From DASQPR01 sp963836785 (GTDB taxonomy: Bacteria; Actinomycetota; Actinomycetes; Mycobacteriales; Micromonosporaceae), in NCBI GenBank assembly GCA_963836785.1, contig CAWIKW010000002.1, positions 620,001-684,000 of the forward strand: a DNA stretch of 64,000 nt, written 5' to 3'. The notes beneath the pieces were generated by a model that was not told the DNA's origin, searched no databases, and was given only the letters and a program-made list of their open reading frames with translations. Below are positions 44,131-53,376 of the stretch, piece by piece (the stretch's first letter is position 1; every line of letters begins with the position of its first letter). Made by a program: the position numbers and the translations under genes.

Positions 44131-45380
44131 TCCTGCAGACGCTGCCGATGGTGATCGTGCTCGTCGGTCTCATCCTCTACACGGTCCTGGCCGGAGCCGA
44201 CTTCGGTGCCGGGTTCTGGCAGCTGATCGCCGGCGGCGGCGAACGTGGCCGGCAGATCCGCGACCTTGCCCACCACGCCAACGCGCCGGTGTGGGAAGCG
44301 AATCACGTCTGGCTGATCCTGGTCATCACCGTCCTGTGGACCGGTTACCCGACCGTTTTCGGCTCCGTGTTCTCCACGCTCGCGATCCCGATCTTCGTGG
44401 CCGCGATCGGGATCGTGTTCCGTGGACTGGCGTACACGCTGCAGAACGCCACCATGGAGCCACGACAGCGCCGGCTCATCGACATGACGTTCGCGGTGTC
44501 GTCCATCATCACCCCGTACATGCTCGGTACGGTCATCGGCGCGATCGCGTCCGGCCGCGTACCGGTCGGAAACGCCGCCGGTGACCTGGTCACCAGTTGG
44601 GTGAATCCAACGTCGATCCTGTCCGGATGTCTCGCCGTGGTCACCGGCGCGTTCCTGGCCGCCGTGTATCTCGCAGCCGACGCGCGCCGCCTGAACGAAC
44701 CGCGTCTCGCCGACGCCTTTCGCGGCCGGGCGCTTATCGCCGGGGCCGCCGCGGGTGCACTGGCGATCGCCGGTCTGATCGTGGAGGACCATGACGCTCC
44801 CCGGATCTACAACGGTCTCACCACGGGCTGGGGACTGACCGCCGTCATCATCTCCGGGGTCGCGGGCATTACGTCGCTCGGGCTGACCTGGATCCGGCGC
44901 TACGGAACCGCGCGGGCCAGCGCGGCGGTGGCGGTCGCGGCAATCCTGTCCGGTTGGGCGGCGGCGCAACGCCCCTTCGTTCTTCCCGGGCTCACGCTGT
45001 CGGCCGCCGCGGCCGCCGACAGCACCATGATCGCCATCATCATTTCGATCGCGCTCGGTGCCGTCATCCTCTTTCCGAGCCTCGGCCTACTGTTCCGGCT
45101 CAGTCTCGCCGGTCGCTTCGATCCGGGGGCGCTCCGCGCGCAGGCACCCAAGGCCGGTCCCGACGCGCCGCGACCGGCGTGGTCCGCACGTGTGGCGATC
45201 GCCGGTCTGCTCATCGGCATCGTCCTGCTCACCATCGCCGACTCGGGAGTGGCCCACATCTTCGGAATCATCGCGTTCGTGGTGGCGGCGTTCGCCGGCT
45301 TCACCGCGATCGGCCCGGACGAACTGGCCCGAAACGACACGCCGATTAATGCGACGCCGTCGCGACATCGCTCGCACTGA
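44127..45380 (+). CDS. cydB: Cytochrome bd quinol oxidase subunit II
   Basis: A 417-residue CydB with the family start LILYTVLAGADFGAGFWQL, then PVWEANHVWLILVITVLWTGYP and further helices to the end. It is longer than many CydB proteins because of a loop (LAGRFDPGALRAQAPKAG) and a C-terminal tail. It ends five bases from the stop of the converging CheR-type gene. Confidence 0.93.
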   Translation: MILQTLPMVIVLVGLILYTVLAGADFGAGFWQLIAGGGERGRQIRDLAHHANAPVWEANHVWLILVITVLWTGYPTVFGSVFSTLAIPIFVAAIGIVFRGLAYTLQNATMEPRQRRLIDMTFAVSSIITPYMLGTVIGAIASGRVPVGNAAGDLVTSWVNPTSILSGCLAVVTGAFLAAVYLAADARRLNEPRLADAFRGRALIAGAAAGALAIAGLIVEDHDAPRIYNGLTTGWGLTAVIISGVAGITSLGLTWIRRYGTARASAAVAVAAILSGWAAAQRPFVLPGLTLSAAAAADSTMIAIIISIALGAVILFPSLGLLFRLSLAGRFDPGALRAQAPKAGPDAPRPAWSARVAIAGLLIGIVLLTIADSGVAHIFGIIAFVVAAFAGFTAIGPDELARNDTPINATPSRHRSH

Positions 45381-45385
45381 CGTCG

Positions 45386-47254
45386 TCATTCCTCCGGCGC
45401 ATCCACCGGTGGCGGCTTCTCATCGTCGGACTCCATGACAAGGATCGCCCCGACGGGTGTGTCGGATTCCTTGGTGGTCAACGGGCTGTAGGTGACCCGT
45501 AGGACGATCGAGCGACCGCGCCGGTTGACGGCCGGCAGGGTGACCTCTTGGGCCTGACCGTCCGCCAGCACCTGGCGGAGCAGCGGCCGCAACCGGTCCA
45601 CTGGCAGGCCGATGTCGAGGTTCAGCAGATGTTGGCCGACTGCCTCGCTCTGCCGTACACCCCAGAGGTTTTCGGCCGGTCCGTTCCAGACCGTCACCTG
45701 CAGGTCACGATTGACCACCGCTACGCCCGCCCGCAGGCTGGTGAGCACCGCCTCCAGGAAAATGTTGGCGTCGTCGAGTTGCTTCGTGCTGTCTTGCAGC
45801 CGATCGTTGATGTTCTGCAGCTCGTCGTTGGTCGACTGGAGTTCCTCATTCATGGTTTCGAGTTCTTCATTGGTCGACTGGAGCTCTTCATTCGTGGTCT
45901 CGAGTTCCTCGACGGTCGACTGAAGCTCCTCATTCGTCGTCTCCAACTCTTCGTTGGTCGACTGAAGCTCCTCGTACGCCGCTTCCAAGGCCTGATTGGC
46001 GATCTCCAGATCGTGCTGAAGCCGGCGACTGGTCGTCACGTCGTGAAAGCTCAACGCCACGCCGAGCAGGCTTCCGTCGGTGTGGACGAGCGGATTGATT
46101 TGGACGTTCAGAAATGTCTGCTCGCCGTTGACCTTGTGCGTCACATCCGGGAGCGTCGTGACTCGGCGCTCGAGCTGCGCCTGGTCGATGTGTTGACGGA
46201 GTTCGAGCGGACGGTAGGAGACGTCCAGATCGCGGAACGGGCGGCCGACGTCACGCGACGACACACCGAAAAGCAACTCGGCCTGACGATTCGCGAGCGC
46301 GACCAGGCCGTCGGACGTGACGACGATCTGCGCGACGGGACTCGCGACGAACGCCTCGTTGCGCAGATTGTCGATCGCCCGGGGTTCGCTCGCCGTCGGC
46401 GCCGTCGGTAGCTCGGACGGCGCCGCGCCGTCGCCGAGCACGGCACGGGGGAGCGTCCGGAAGACGCGTCGCTTCAGATCGGCCGGAGCGAACATGCCCG
46501 AATAACTGAGCAGCATTTCGGCCTTGCCGAGGAACAACACGCCACTGGGCGCCAGGGCAAAGTGGAACCGCGACAACATACGCGCCTGCGTCTCCGCATT
46601 GAAATACATCAGCGTGTTGCGGCAGGCCAGGATGTCGATGCGCGAAATCGGCGCGTCCTGCACGAGGTCGTTCCGGCCGAAGATGACCGACCGTCGTAGG
46701 TCGTTGCGGAACACGTAGGCTCCGCCGGCTTTCTCGAAATACCGTTCGACGATGTCGGCCGGCATGACCCGAACCGCCCGTTCGTCGTACGTCGCGTGCC
46801 GCGCCAGTGCCAACGCCTCGTCGTCGACGTCGGTGGCGTAGATCTTGACCCGCCGACGAAACTCATCGACGCCCAGCAACTCAGCCAGCACGATCGCCAA
46901 CGAATAGGCCTCCTCGCCGGACGCGCAGCCGGCGCTCCACACCCGAAGGGGCCAGTCCGCCGCGCGCTCGGCGAGCATCGGCGCCACCACCTCGTCGCGC
47001 AGATAATCCCACGACTCGGGGTCACGGAAGAAGCCGGTCACGTTGATCAGGATGGTGTTGAACAGGTCGGTGAACTCACCCGGATGCACCTGCAGATGGT
47101 CCTGGTACTCGGCGTAGCCGTCGACGCCCAGCTGCGACATGCGCCGCCCGACGCGTCGCATGAGGCTCGAGCGCTTGTAGCCGGTGAAGTCGAACCCGCG
47201 AGATTCCTTGATGTGGCGGAGCAGAGTCTCGAAGTCATGGTCAGTCGGATTCAT
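45386..47254 (-). CDS. CheR-type methyltransferase with two PAS domains and a coiled coil
   Basis: A 622-residue hybrid signalling protein. Residues about 1-270 are a CheR methyltransferase (MSQLGVDGYAEYQDHL, FNTILINVTGFFRDPESW, RVWSAGCASGEEAYSLA). PAS domains lie at about 300-420 and 495-610. Between them a 14-residue repeat (EELQSTNEELETTN) forms a long parallel coiled coil at about 424-478. The ATG follows GAAAGGTC. It lies 110 bases downstream of a CheB gene. There is no receptor, CheA or flagellar gene nearby, so the pair probably serves a non-chemotaxis pathway. Confidence 0.9.
   Translation of the reverse strand: MNPTDHDFETLLRHIKESRGFDFTGYKRSSLMRRVGRRMSQLGVDGYAEYQDHLQVHPGEFTDLFNTILINVTGFFRDPESWDYLRDEVVAPMLAERAADWPLRVWSAGCASGEEAYSLAIVLAELLGVDEFRRRVKIYATDVDDEALALARHATYDERAVRVMPADIVERYFEKAGGAYVFRNDLRRSVIFGRNDLVQDAPISRIDILACRNTLMYFNAETQARMLSRFHFALAPSGVLFLGKAEMLLSYSGMFAPADLKRRVFRTLPRAVLGDGAAPSELPTAPTASEPRAIDNLRNEAFVASPVAQIVVTSDGLVALANRQAELLFGVSSRDVGRPFRDLDVSYRPLELRQHIDQAQLERRVTTLPDVTHKVNGEQTFLNVQINPLVHTDGSLLGVALSFHDVTTSRRLQHDLEIANQALEAAYEELQSTNEELETTNEELQSTVEELETTNEELQSTNEELETMNEELQSTNDELQNINDRLQDSTKQLDDANIFLEAVLTSLRAGVAVVNRDLQVTVWNGPAENLWGVRQSEAVGQHLLNLDIGLPVDRLRPLLRQVLADGQAQEVTLPAVNRRGRSIVLRVTYSPLTTKESDTPVGAILVMESDDEKPPPVDAPEE
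45821..45980. repeat. 42-base tandem repeat encoding the coiled coil
   Basis: GTCGACTG recurs at 45831, 45873, 45915 and 45957, exactly 42 bases apart, within almost four repeat units. Each unit encodes two heptads on the minus strand. It is a coding repeat, not an intergenic array, but could vary in copy number. Confidence 0.85.
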
Positions 47255-47364
47255 CGAAGACCTTTCACCGTACGAGGCGCACCGGACCGTACCGTACCGC
47301 TGGGCGAGCCGGCCGTTGCACGGGACTCGCGCTCGAAGCGGGGCGTGGCCACTCATAGCGCGGG

Positions 47365-48399
47365 CTAACCGCCGCTTGGCTCCGACCAGCCGGGATGTCG
47401 ATTCGTCGGATGTCCGTCCTCGGCGATCCCGACGCCGGCGATCAGAGACCGGATAGTGGAGGCGGAGCCGCTCGCGTCGGAAGCGATCTTCCGATACCGG
47501 TCGACCTGATGGGGCAGATCGTCCGGCGCCCAGTTCCCGACGAGGCGCTGGCTCAACGCAGCGCGCTCCTCGACTACGCGCAGCGCCGTCCACAGAGCGC
47601 TCTCCAGTGCGGTCGCCTGCTCGTCGAGCAGGGTCTCCGGGGACCAAGCATGGCCGATCCGGCACCGATAGCGGGGCACATTCACCGACGGCAGTTCGAA
47701 GAGTGCGCCGCCGCAGGCGGGGCAGCCGTACCCGGCCGGAGCGTAGAAGAAGTCCTGCGTCGTCAACGGCGCCAGATCCGACATCGCGACCTCAGCCGCC
47801 AACGTGGGATCGGTGGCGCTGGATTCGTTGGCCTCGGACCGCACCATCTCCGCGATTCGGGCGCCGATTTTCACCGCCGGCAGTACATGTTCGGAATGAA
47901 CCTGCTGCAACGCTGCGCGCGGCATCGATGCGTGCAGGGCGTCATCGGGATCCTGGACGACGGCGACGCCGCCACGCGCGACGATGGCCGCGAGTCCGGC
48001 CGCGCCGTCATCGCGGGTCCCGGACAAGACCACCCCGACGGTACGTGGACCGAACGTGTAAGCGGCCGACCGGAACAGCGGGTCGATGGCCGGGCGATGA
48101 CCGTTCTCGCTCGCACCACGCGACAGCCGAACGCGATGGTCGAGCAGCAAGAGGTGACGATCGGCCGGGGCGACGTAGATCCGGCCGGGGCGGAGCGGTT
48201 CTCCGTCGACGGCGGCACGGACCGGAAGGTCCGTGGACCGGCCGAGGATGGCCGGCAGCGCACTCGGTGACGACCGGGGGATATGGAGCACGACCAGTAC
48301 GGCCGCCGGAAGATCTTGCGGCAGACCCGCGACGACCGTCCGCAGCGCCTCGACACCGCCGGCCGAGGCCCCAATGACCACGATGTCGCGGTACATCAT
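47365..48399 (-). CDS. CheB-type methylesterase with C-terminal zinc-ribbon-like region
   Basis: A 344-residue protein without the usual N-terminal receiver. The CheB esterase triad is visible: GASAGGVEAL (Ser), VLHIPRSSPSALPAILGR (His) and GTRDDGAAGLAAI (Asp). After residue 195 comes a metal-binding-looking region (YGCPACGGALFEL ... YRCRIGHAWS). ATG 48399 follows GAGG. It is first of a CheB-CheR pair. Without a receiver domain its activity may be set by association with CheR-PAS or by the zinc-ribbon part. Confidence 0.88.
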   Translation of the reverse strand: MMYRDIVVIGASAGGVEALRTVVAGLPQDLPAAVLVVLHIPRSSPSALPAILGRSTDLPVRAAVDGEPLRPGRIYVAPADRHLLLLDHRVRLSRGASENGHRPAIDPLFRSAAYTFGPRTVGVVLSGTRDDGAAGLAAIVARGGVAVVQDPDDALHASMPRAALQQVHSEHVLPAVKIGARIAEMVRSEANESSATDPTLAAEVAMSDLAPLTTQDFFYAPAGYGCPACGGALFELPSVNVPRYRCRIGHAWSPETLLDEQATALESALWTALRVVEERAALSQRLVGNWAPDDLPHQVDRYRKIASDASGSASTIRSLIAGVGIAEDGHPTNRHPGWSEPSGG

Positions 48400-48858
48400 C
48401 GCTGTGCCTCCTCGACAATCGCCCTTGATCTCGGCGATGCCACGGTGAGATTTGTCGAGCCGGCCGACCGTAGCGTGGCCAACGCCGGTACCTCGACCGT
48501 ACCCATCGGATGCGTGGATAGGCGTCATCAGGTGTCGAGATGACACACGATTGCTACGCTCGTGCCGCTTCCGGGCCGCGGCACGTTCGTTTCGTTGACG
48601 CCGGCACATCGATTGCGGTGTTTTCACCGCGATGTCGGTTCCGGCCGCCGGTCTGCGGACCCCGTTGAACCGGCATATGCGTTGAACAGTGCACCAGCGT
48701 GGGCGAAGTGACCGCTGGCCGCGTAGATTAATCCTTACGTGCTTCCCCACACACGGACGCGCGGAGCGATGATGGTGATTGCCCCAACCGCATCACCATC
48801 ATCATCGACGACACCTGGTCGGGCATCCTCACGCCGACCGAGAGCGTGGGCGATCAAT
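48400..48858. other. Intergenic region between divergent CheB and STAS-HATPase genes
   Basis: About 460 bases. AT-richer bases around 48725-48735 (GTAGATTAATCC) could be a promoter for the rightward gene. In-frame GTG 48739 and ATG 48769 would extend the STAS gene into this region by up to 40 residues of low-complexity Ser/Thr/Arg sequence, which I consider unlikely. Confidence 0.4.
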
Positions 48859-49636
48859 ATGATCAATGAACCAGTTCCGGACCGCCTCACCGCCTCGATC
48901 GAACACGACTTTCACCTCGGCCTCGGCCACGTCATCCTGCACGGCGAGTTGGACTCAACGAGCGCGCCGACGGCCCGTTCGGCCATCTTGAAGTGCGCGG
49001 CCGAGCATCCTCAGGCCGTCATCGTCGACCTCGATCGTGTCAAGATGGTCGATCGGCGCTTCCTCCTGGTCCTCATCGCGGTCGCCCGGCGGCATCTCCG
49101 ACGACCAGGTCGCGACGCTCCTCGTCGCCGACCCGACGACGCCTATCGGTCAAGCAGTTCGCCGGCAGTTTCCCGGCATGATTCCGGTGCACGCGAGTCG
49201 CGACGGCGCCGTCATGGCCACCGCCGATGCCGTGCCCTCACCGACTCGTATGCACTTACACCTGCCGCCGCTGACGACCTCGCCGGCGATCGCTCGCTCG
49301 CTGGTCGAATATGCGTGTCACGCGTGGCGCCTCGATGACCTGACGGATCGGGCTCGGCTCATCATGTCGGAGATCGTGAGCAATGCTGTTGTGCATGCTC
49401 GGACGGATCTCGACGTGACCGTCGTGCTTCGCCGTGACTATCTCATCCTTCAGGTGCGCGATCGCAGCCTCAACGAACCGCGCGCACCGGAGGTCGACCC
49501 CGACTCGCCGTACGCGGAACACGGCCGCGGCCTGCGGCTGGTCGACACGCTCGCGACCAGTTGGGGTAGCAGCCTGGGGGAGCACGGCAAGACCGTCTGG
49601 GTCAGTCTCCGGCATCGTCGGTTGACCCCACGCTGA
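48859..49636 (+). pseudogene. STAS-HATPase fusion, copy 1, with +1 frameshift
   Basis: A STAS-like N-terminal domain (GLGHVILHGELDSTSAPTAR, HPQAVIVDLDRVKMVDRRF) is followed, in the next frame, by GISDDQVATLLVADPTTPIG and a SpoIIAB/RsbW-like ATPase: IMSEIVSNAVVHA (N-box), LQVRDRSLNEP and EHGRGLRLVDTLATSWGS (G-box). The frames join if one base is dropped near C49090 (CGG-C-GGC). The paralogue at 49.9-50.7 kb is intact at this point, so an extra base here is clear. The STAS part lacks the DSSG serine. Start uncertain; ATG 48859 gives MINEPVPDRL. Confidence 0.78.
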
Positions 49637-49860
49637 GCGGCGTGGATCGGCTCGCTCCGATGTGGAAAGGTCAGCTGATCGCGGGGGATGGCGTTGCCGC
49701 TGACCGTAGCCGAACGGGTAGACCATGTCATCACGGTCGGCAGAGTCGCTCACAGGCGCGTAGATTCGGTGATACGCAGGCTGTCGGTCTGACGAAGTTC
49801 GAGATCTTCGCGGGGATTCGCCACCGCCGTGAGAGCGCAGCCACCGTAGGGGTGAGGCCG

Positions 49861-50746
49861 ATGGGCGAACTCGAACGTACGGTGATTGCGCAGTGGGCTG
49901 CGCGAACCGCGCGCCTGTCCGACGCGCTCCGATGCGGTCATTTCGAGCGAGCGGACAGACTGCGGTCGATCGGCGTGATCGGCGAACCTGAGGCCGGGCG
50001 TCTCCATGCGGTGATCGAGCAGGACTTTGAGCTCGGCCTGGGTCATGTCAAATTGATCGGCGAGTTGGACGCCACGACTGCTCCAGCCGCCCGCTCCGGC
50101 ATCCTTAAATGTGGCGCCGATCATCCACAGGCCGTGATCGTCGACATCGACCGCGTCACCGTCGACCAGCCCCGATTCTTGATTGTCCTGGCCGCAGCGG
50201 CCCGAGGTCTGTCCGACGACCACATCGCCACGTTTGTCGTCGCTCATCCGGCCACTGACGTCGGTCGATCGGCGCGCCGAGAACTGCGTGACGCGCTGCC
50301 GATCTATGACAATCGCGCGGCGGCCCGCAGGGCGACGATCGATGTGGTGCCGTCGCCGACCCGGATGCACCTGCATCTGCCGCCGCTAGCGACATCGCCC
50401 GCCGTCGCCCGGTCGCTTGTCCAGTACGCGTGCGGGTCGTGGCGCCTCGACCAGTTGGCGGACAGAGCGCGGCTCATCATTTCGGAACTCGTGACCAACG
50501 CCGTCGTGCACGCCCGCACCGAGCTCGACGTCACTGTCGTGCTCCGTCGCGACTTCCTTTTTCTCCAAGTGCGTGACCGGAGTGTCGACCTGCCGCGCAC
50601 GCCCGGTCCCGGACGCGGTTTCGCCGCGTGCCGAACACGGCCGCGGATTGCGGCTGATCGAATCACTGGCGACCAGTTGGGGGAGCAGCGCCGCACCGCA
50701 CGGTAAGACCGTCTGGGCCACGGTGCGCCTAAACCCACTCGCCTAG
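49861..50746 (+). pseudogene. STAS-HATPase fusion, copy 2, with +1 frameshift
   Basis: A tandem paralogue of the preceding gene. ATG 49861 follows GGGGTGAGG. About 60 extra N-terminal residues precede the STAS-like domain (LGHVKLIGELDATTAPAARS) and the ATPase core with IISELVTNAVVHA. Within CCC at 50608-50610 one extra C throws the frame off just before the G-box; in the next frame the sequence continues AEHGRGLRLIESLATSWGS and ends at TAG 50744-50746. As written, the product would stop early without the ATP-lid. An intact ancestor would encode about 294 residues. Confidence 0.78.
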
Positions 50747-50801
50747 CCGCATCGCGTGAACCCGTCGGGCAAACCCGTCGGGCAACGGATCGTCGGAAAA
50801 G

Positions 50802-51461
50802 TCAGTCGGCGACTAAGCCACCGTCACGCGCGGCGCCTGCGGTCACACCAACGTGAGCCACGATTGCGCCGGCGAGGTCGTCGGCGGCGAGCACCCGGCT
50901 CACGAATCGGGTAGCGACGGCCGCGGCCGGCATCGCGCCGAATTTGGAACTGGTCTCGTCCTGGGCCAGGATCGTGCCGCCGCAATGTGCGATCGCGCGG
51001 ACGCCGGCTTGGGCGTCGTGGCCCATGCCGGTGAGCACGACAGCCAGCGCGCGGGAACCACATGTGACGGCCAACGTCGCGAGCAGGAGGTCGGCGGACG
51101 GTCGCGAGGGCGGCGGCTCGCCTGACTCGATCAGACCGACCCGCGCGGTCGACGTCACGAGCATGTGTCGACCCGGCGGTGCCACCAGCGCGCATCCGGG
51201 ACGCATGACGTCACCATCGGCCGCCGTCGCAATCGGCAGTCCGATCGCGCGCTGGAGGATGGCGACGAGATGGCTGGCGCGCGCCGGATCCTGATGCAGT
51301 GCGACGAGGACCGCGGCCGGCAGGTCGACGGGGAGCGGCGCCAGGACGCGGATCAGAGCTTCGATGCCGCCGGCCGACGCGACGAGGGCGACCACCGGGA
51401 ACCGCACCGGGAACGGATCGGCGTTCTCGACGCGGTCGGCGGGAGTGCGGGAGTCGGTCAT
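50802..51461 (-). CDS. CheB-type methylesterase, stand-alone
   Basis: A 219-residue esterase domain with Ser in VASAGGIEAL, His in VALHQDPARASHL and Asp in GMGHDAQAGVRAI. Receiver domain and the zinc-ribbon tail of the other CheB are absent. It converges on STAS-HATPase copy 2 and is divergent from an Rcp1-like regulator. Its target protein is unknown. Confidence 0.85.
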   Translation of the reverse strand: MTDSRTPADRVENADPFPVRFPVVALVASAGGIEALIRVLAPLPVDLPAAVLVALHQDPARASHLVAILQRAIGLPIATAADGDVMRPGCALVAPPGRHMLVTSTARVGLIESGEPPPSRPSADLLLATLAVTCGSRALAVVLTGMGHDAQAGVRAIAHCGGTILAQDETSSKFGAMPAAAVATRFVSRVLAADDLAGAIVAHVGVTAGAARDGGLVAD

Positions 51462-51589
51462 GTGCCCGGCGTCGCCGAACGAACGGCCGACGCCGATCGT
51501 CCTGCGCCCTGCGAACCCCTCATCACGTCAGCGTAGCCCGGTCGGATCGGTCGCGGTCGGTCGATCATGCCACGCGGAATCACGTCCCC

Positions 51590-51670
51590 GGTTGGTGTCT
51601 GTCGCCGCGCGATTGGCGGTTGGTGTCTGTCGCCGCGCGATTGGCGGTTGGTGTCTGTCGCCGCGCGATC
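51590..51670. repeat. Three tandem 28-base repeats upstream of a response regulator
   Basis: The unit GGTTGGTGTCTGTCGCCGCG plus CGATTGGC begins at 51590, 51618 and 51646; the first two copies are identical and the third diverges in its last bases (GATCGCC). It lies in the 277-base region between the divergent CheB and response-regulator genes, ending about 70 bases before the regulator start. It could be a regulator-binding cluster or a recent slippage duplication. Confidence 0.85.
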
Positions 51671-51738
51671 GCCAGGGGTACGGTGTTGCGGACAGCGCCC
51701 GGATGGGCCTCGCCACCTCGATCCGCCGGAGCGCACTG

Positions 51739-52203
51739 ATGGCCGCTGCAGCACTCGCCGCACCACCATTGACGGTGTTGCTGGTGGAGGACGATGCCGC
51801 CGACGCCGTACTGGTCGAGGAGTTCTTCGACAGCCATTCGTACCCGGCGGACCTGCGCCGGGTGGCCGACGGCGTCGAGGCACTTTGCTATCTGACCGGC
51901 CAGGACGAGTACGCGGGTGAGCCGACGCCGGACCTGATCCTGCTCGACCTGAACATGCCGCGCATGGGCGGTCGTGAACTCCTCCGGACGTTGAAGGCGC
52001 CAGAGTCTCCGTGGCTGACGATCCCGGTGATCGTGCTGACGACGTCGTCGGCCGAGGATGACGTCCTGGGTAGCTATCAGGATCACGCCAACGCGTACGT
52101 GACGAAGGCGCTGAACTACGACGCGTTCCAGGCCTCCATGGCCGAACTCCATACGTTCTTCGCCCGGGTGGCGACGCTCTACCGTCGCGACGAGCACGCC
52201 TGA
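51739..52203 (+). CDS. Rcp1-like single-domain response regulator
   Basis: A 154-residue receiver without output domain: LLVEDDAADAVLVEEFF (acidic pocket), phospho-acceptor Asp in LILLDLNMPRMGGREL, switch Thr in IVLTTSSAEDDVL and Lys in YVTKALNYD. The DDAADA and LNMPRMGG patterns match Rcp1-type regulators that partner with phytochrome-like or PAS histidine kinases. ATG 51739 lies behind CGGAG; ATG 51703 would add 12 residues. The kinase is not in the window. Confidence 0.87.
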   Translation: MAAAALAAPPLTVLLVEDDAADAVLVEEFFDSHSYPADLRRVADGVEALCYLTGQDEYAGEPTPDLILLDLNMPRMGGRELLRTLKAPESPWLTIPVIVLTTSSAEDDVLGSYQDHANAYVTKALNYDAFQASMAELHTFFARVATLYRRDEHA

Positions 52204-52315
52204 GACACCGAACGTCCGGCGCTCGGCCTCGCTTGGGCAGTTGCGAGGGCGAGACTGCCAACCGCCGCGGCGCGCGATCGTGTTTCTCCGACGCGTTGTA
52301 GGGGAACTGGAAAGC

Positions 52316-53137
52316 ATGTCAACAACTGCCACGGTCCGTGGCGGTGCTCGCCGCACCGCGCACAGCGGAGCGCTCGAAGCGCTGACCCGGATCGGATTCC
52401 TTGGGTACGGTCTGCTCCACCTCGCCATCGCGTGGCTCGCTCTGCAGGTCGCGGTGCACCGCGCCGGAACGAAGGCGGACCAGGTCGGCGCGTTTCAGTT
52501 GCTCGATAAGCAACCGGCCGGCCGCGCACTCCTGATCGTCATCGCCGTCGGTCTCGGTGCCATGGCGCTCTGGCAACTCCTTGTCGCCGCCGTCGGCCAT
52601 ACGAATTACCAAGGGCGGCGGCGTACGTTCGAACGGATTGCGTCCTTGGCCCGCGTCGTTGTCTACGCGTTTCTGTTGTGGACGGACATCCGAGTTCTGC
52701 AGGGCACAGCGACGTCCGGTTCGTCGTCGCAGGAGCATGCCACCGCCGGCGTGTTGGCCCATCCGGCCGGCCAATGGCTGGTCGCATTGGCCGGCGTCAT
52801 CGTGTTCGCGATCGGTGTCGGCATGCTGATCTATGGTGCGAAGCGGTCCTTCGAGTCGAAGCTGAACTTGGCCTCGGCACGGCGACCGGTGCGGCAAACG
52901 GTCGTCCGGCTCGGCCAGGTCGGTTACATCGCCAAGGGTGTGGCGTTTGCGATCGTCGGCGCGCTGCTGTTCAACGCCGCGATCTCCGATCAGGCCGCCC
53001 GCTCCCGCGGCCTCGACGGTGCATTGCGGACGTTGGCCGGTCAGCCGTTCGGCACCGCGCTGTTGGTGATCGTCGCGCTCGGATTTGTCGCCTTCGGCAT
53101 CTACTGCTTCGCGCAGTCCCGCTATCGCAAAATCTGA
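52316..53137 (+). CDS. DUF1206 membrane protein
   Basis: A 273-residue protein with six membrane segments in three repeated pairs, each starting with a helix like RIGFLGYGLLHLAIAWLAL, VGYIAKGVAFAIVGALLF and ending with a Gly-Gln/Phe-Gly turn (KQPAGRALLIVIAVGLGAMA, GQPFGTALLVIVALGFVAFG). This threefold pattern defines DUF1206, of unknown function. ATG 52316 follows AGGGGAACTGGAAAGC. Confidence 0.85.
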   Translation: MSTTATVRGGARRTAHSGALEALTRIGFLGYGLLHLAIAWLALQVAVHRAGTKADQVGAFQLLDKQPAGRALLIVIAVGLGAMALWQLLVAAVGHTNYQGRRRTFERIASLARVVVYAFLLWTDIRVLQGTATSGSSSQEHATAGVLAHPAGQWLVALAGVIVFAIGVGMLIYGAKRSFESKLNLASARRPVRQTVVRLGQVGYIAKGVAFAIVGALLFNAAISDQAARSRGLDGALRTLAGQPFGTALLVIVALGFVAFGIYCFAQSRYRKI

Positions 53138-53336
53138 TCTCGCAGGTCCGGGCTAGTACATCGATCCCGCGTTCACGTGCGCTTCTCAGCCGGCTAGCCC
53201 GGACCCTGGCCGCCCCGATGTGCCGCCACATCTGCGATCCGGATGGCCCCACCAGCCGCGATGGCCGGAGCATAGGTTCTGGGTGCCACCCGGGCGGCGG
53301 ATGTACGCATTGACCTGGCAGTAAACGCTCATGTGG

Positions 53337-53366
53337 TCTCATCTACTACACAGCACGTCGTAGTAG
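53337..53366. promoter_or_regulatory. BlaI-type operator, site 1
   Basis: CTACTAC (53343-53349) and GTAGTAG (53360-53366) form a perfect 7-bp inverted repeat with a 10-base spacer, the TACTAC/GTAGTA type bound by BlaI/MecI repressors. From 53337 to 53365 the sequence matches site 2 (55759-55787) in 27 of 29 positions. It lies upstream of the GT2 gene and a BlaI repressor gene, implying autoregulation. Confidence 0.78.
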
Positions 53367-53376
53367 CGTCCGGGCC

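Noticed and set aside
45821..45980. CRISPR-like spacing of repeats
   Set aside because: The repeats are contiguous, coding, and encode a coiled coil; there are no unique spacers or cas genes.
51590..51670. Possible CRISPR array
   Set aside because: The three units are directly tandem with no spacers and no cas genes nearby.
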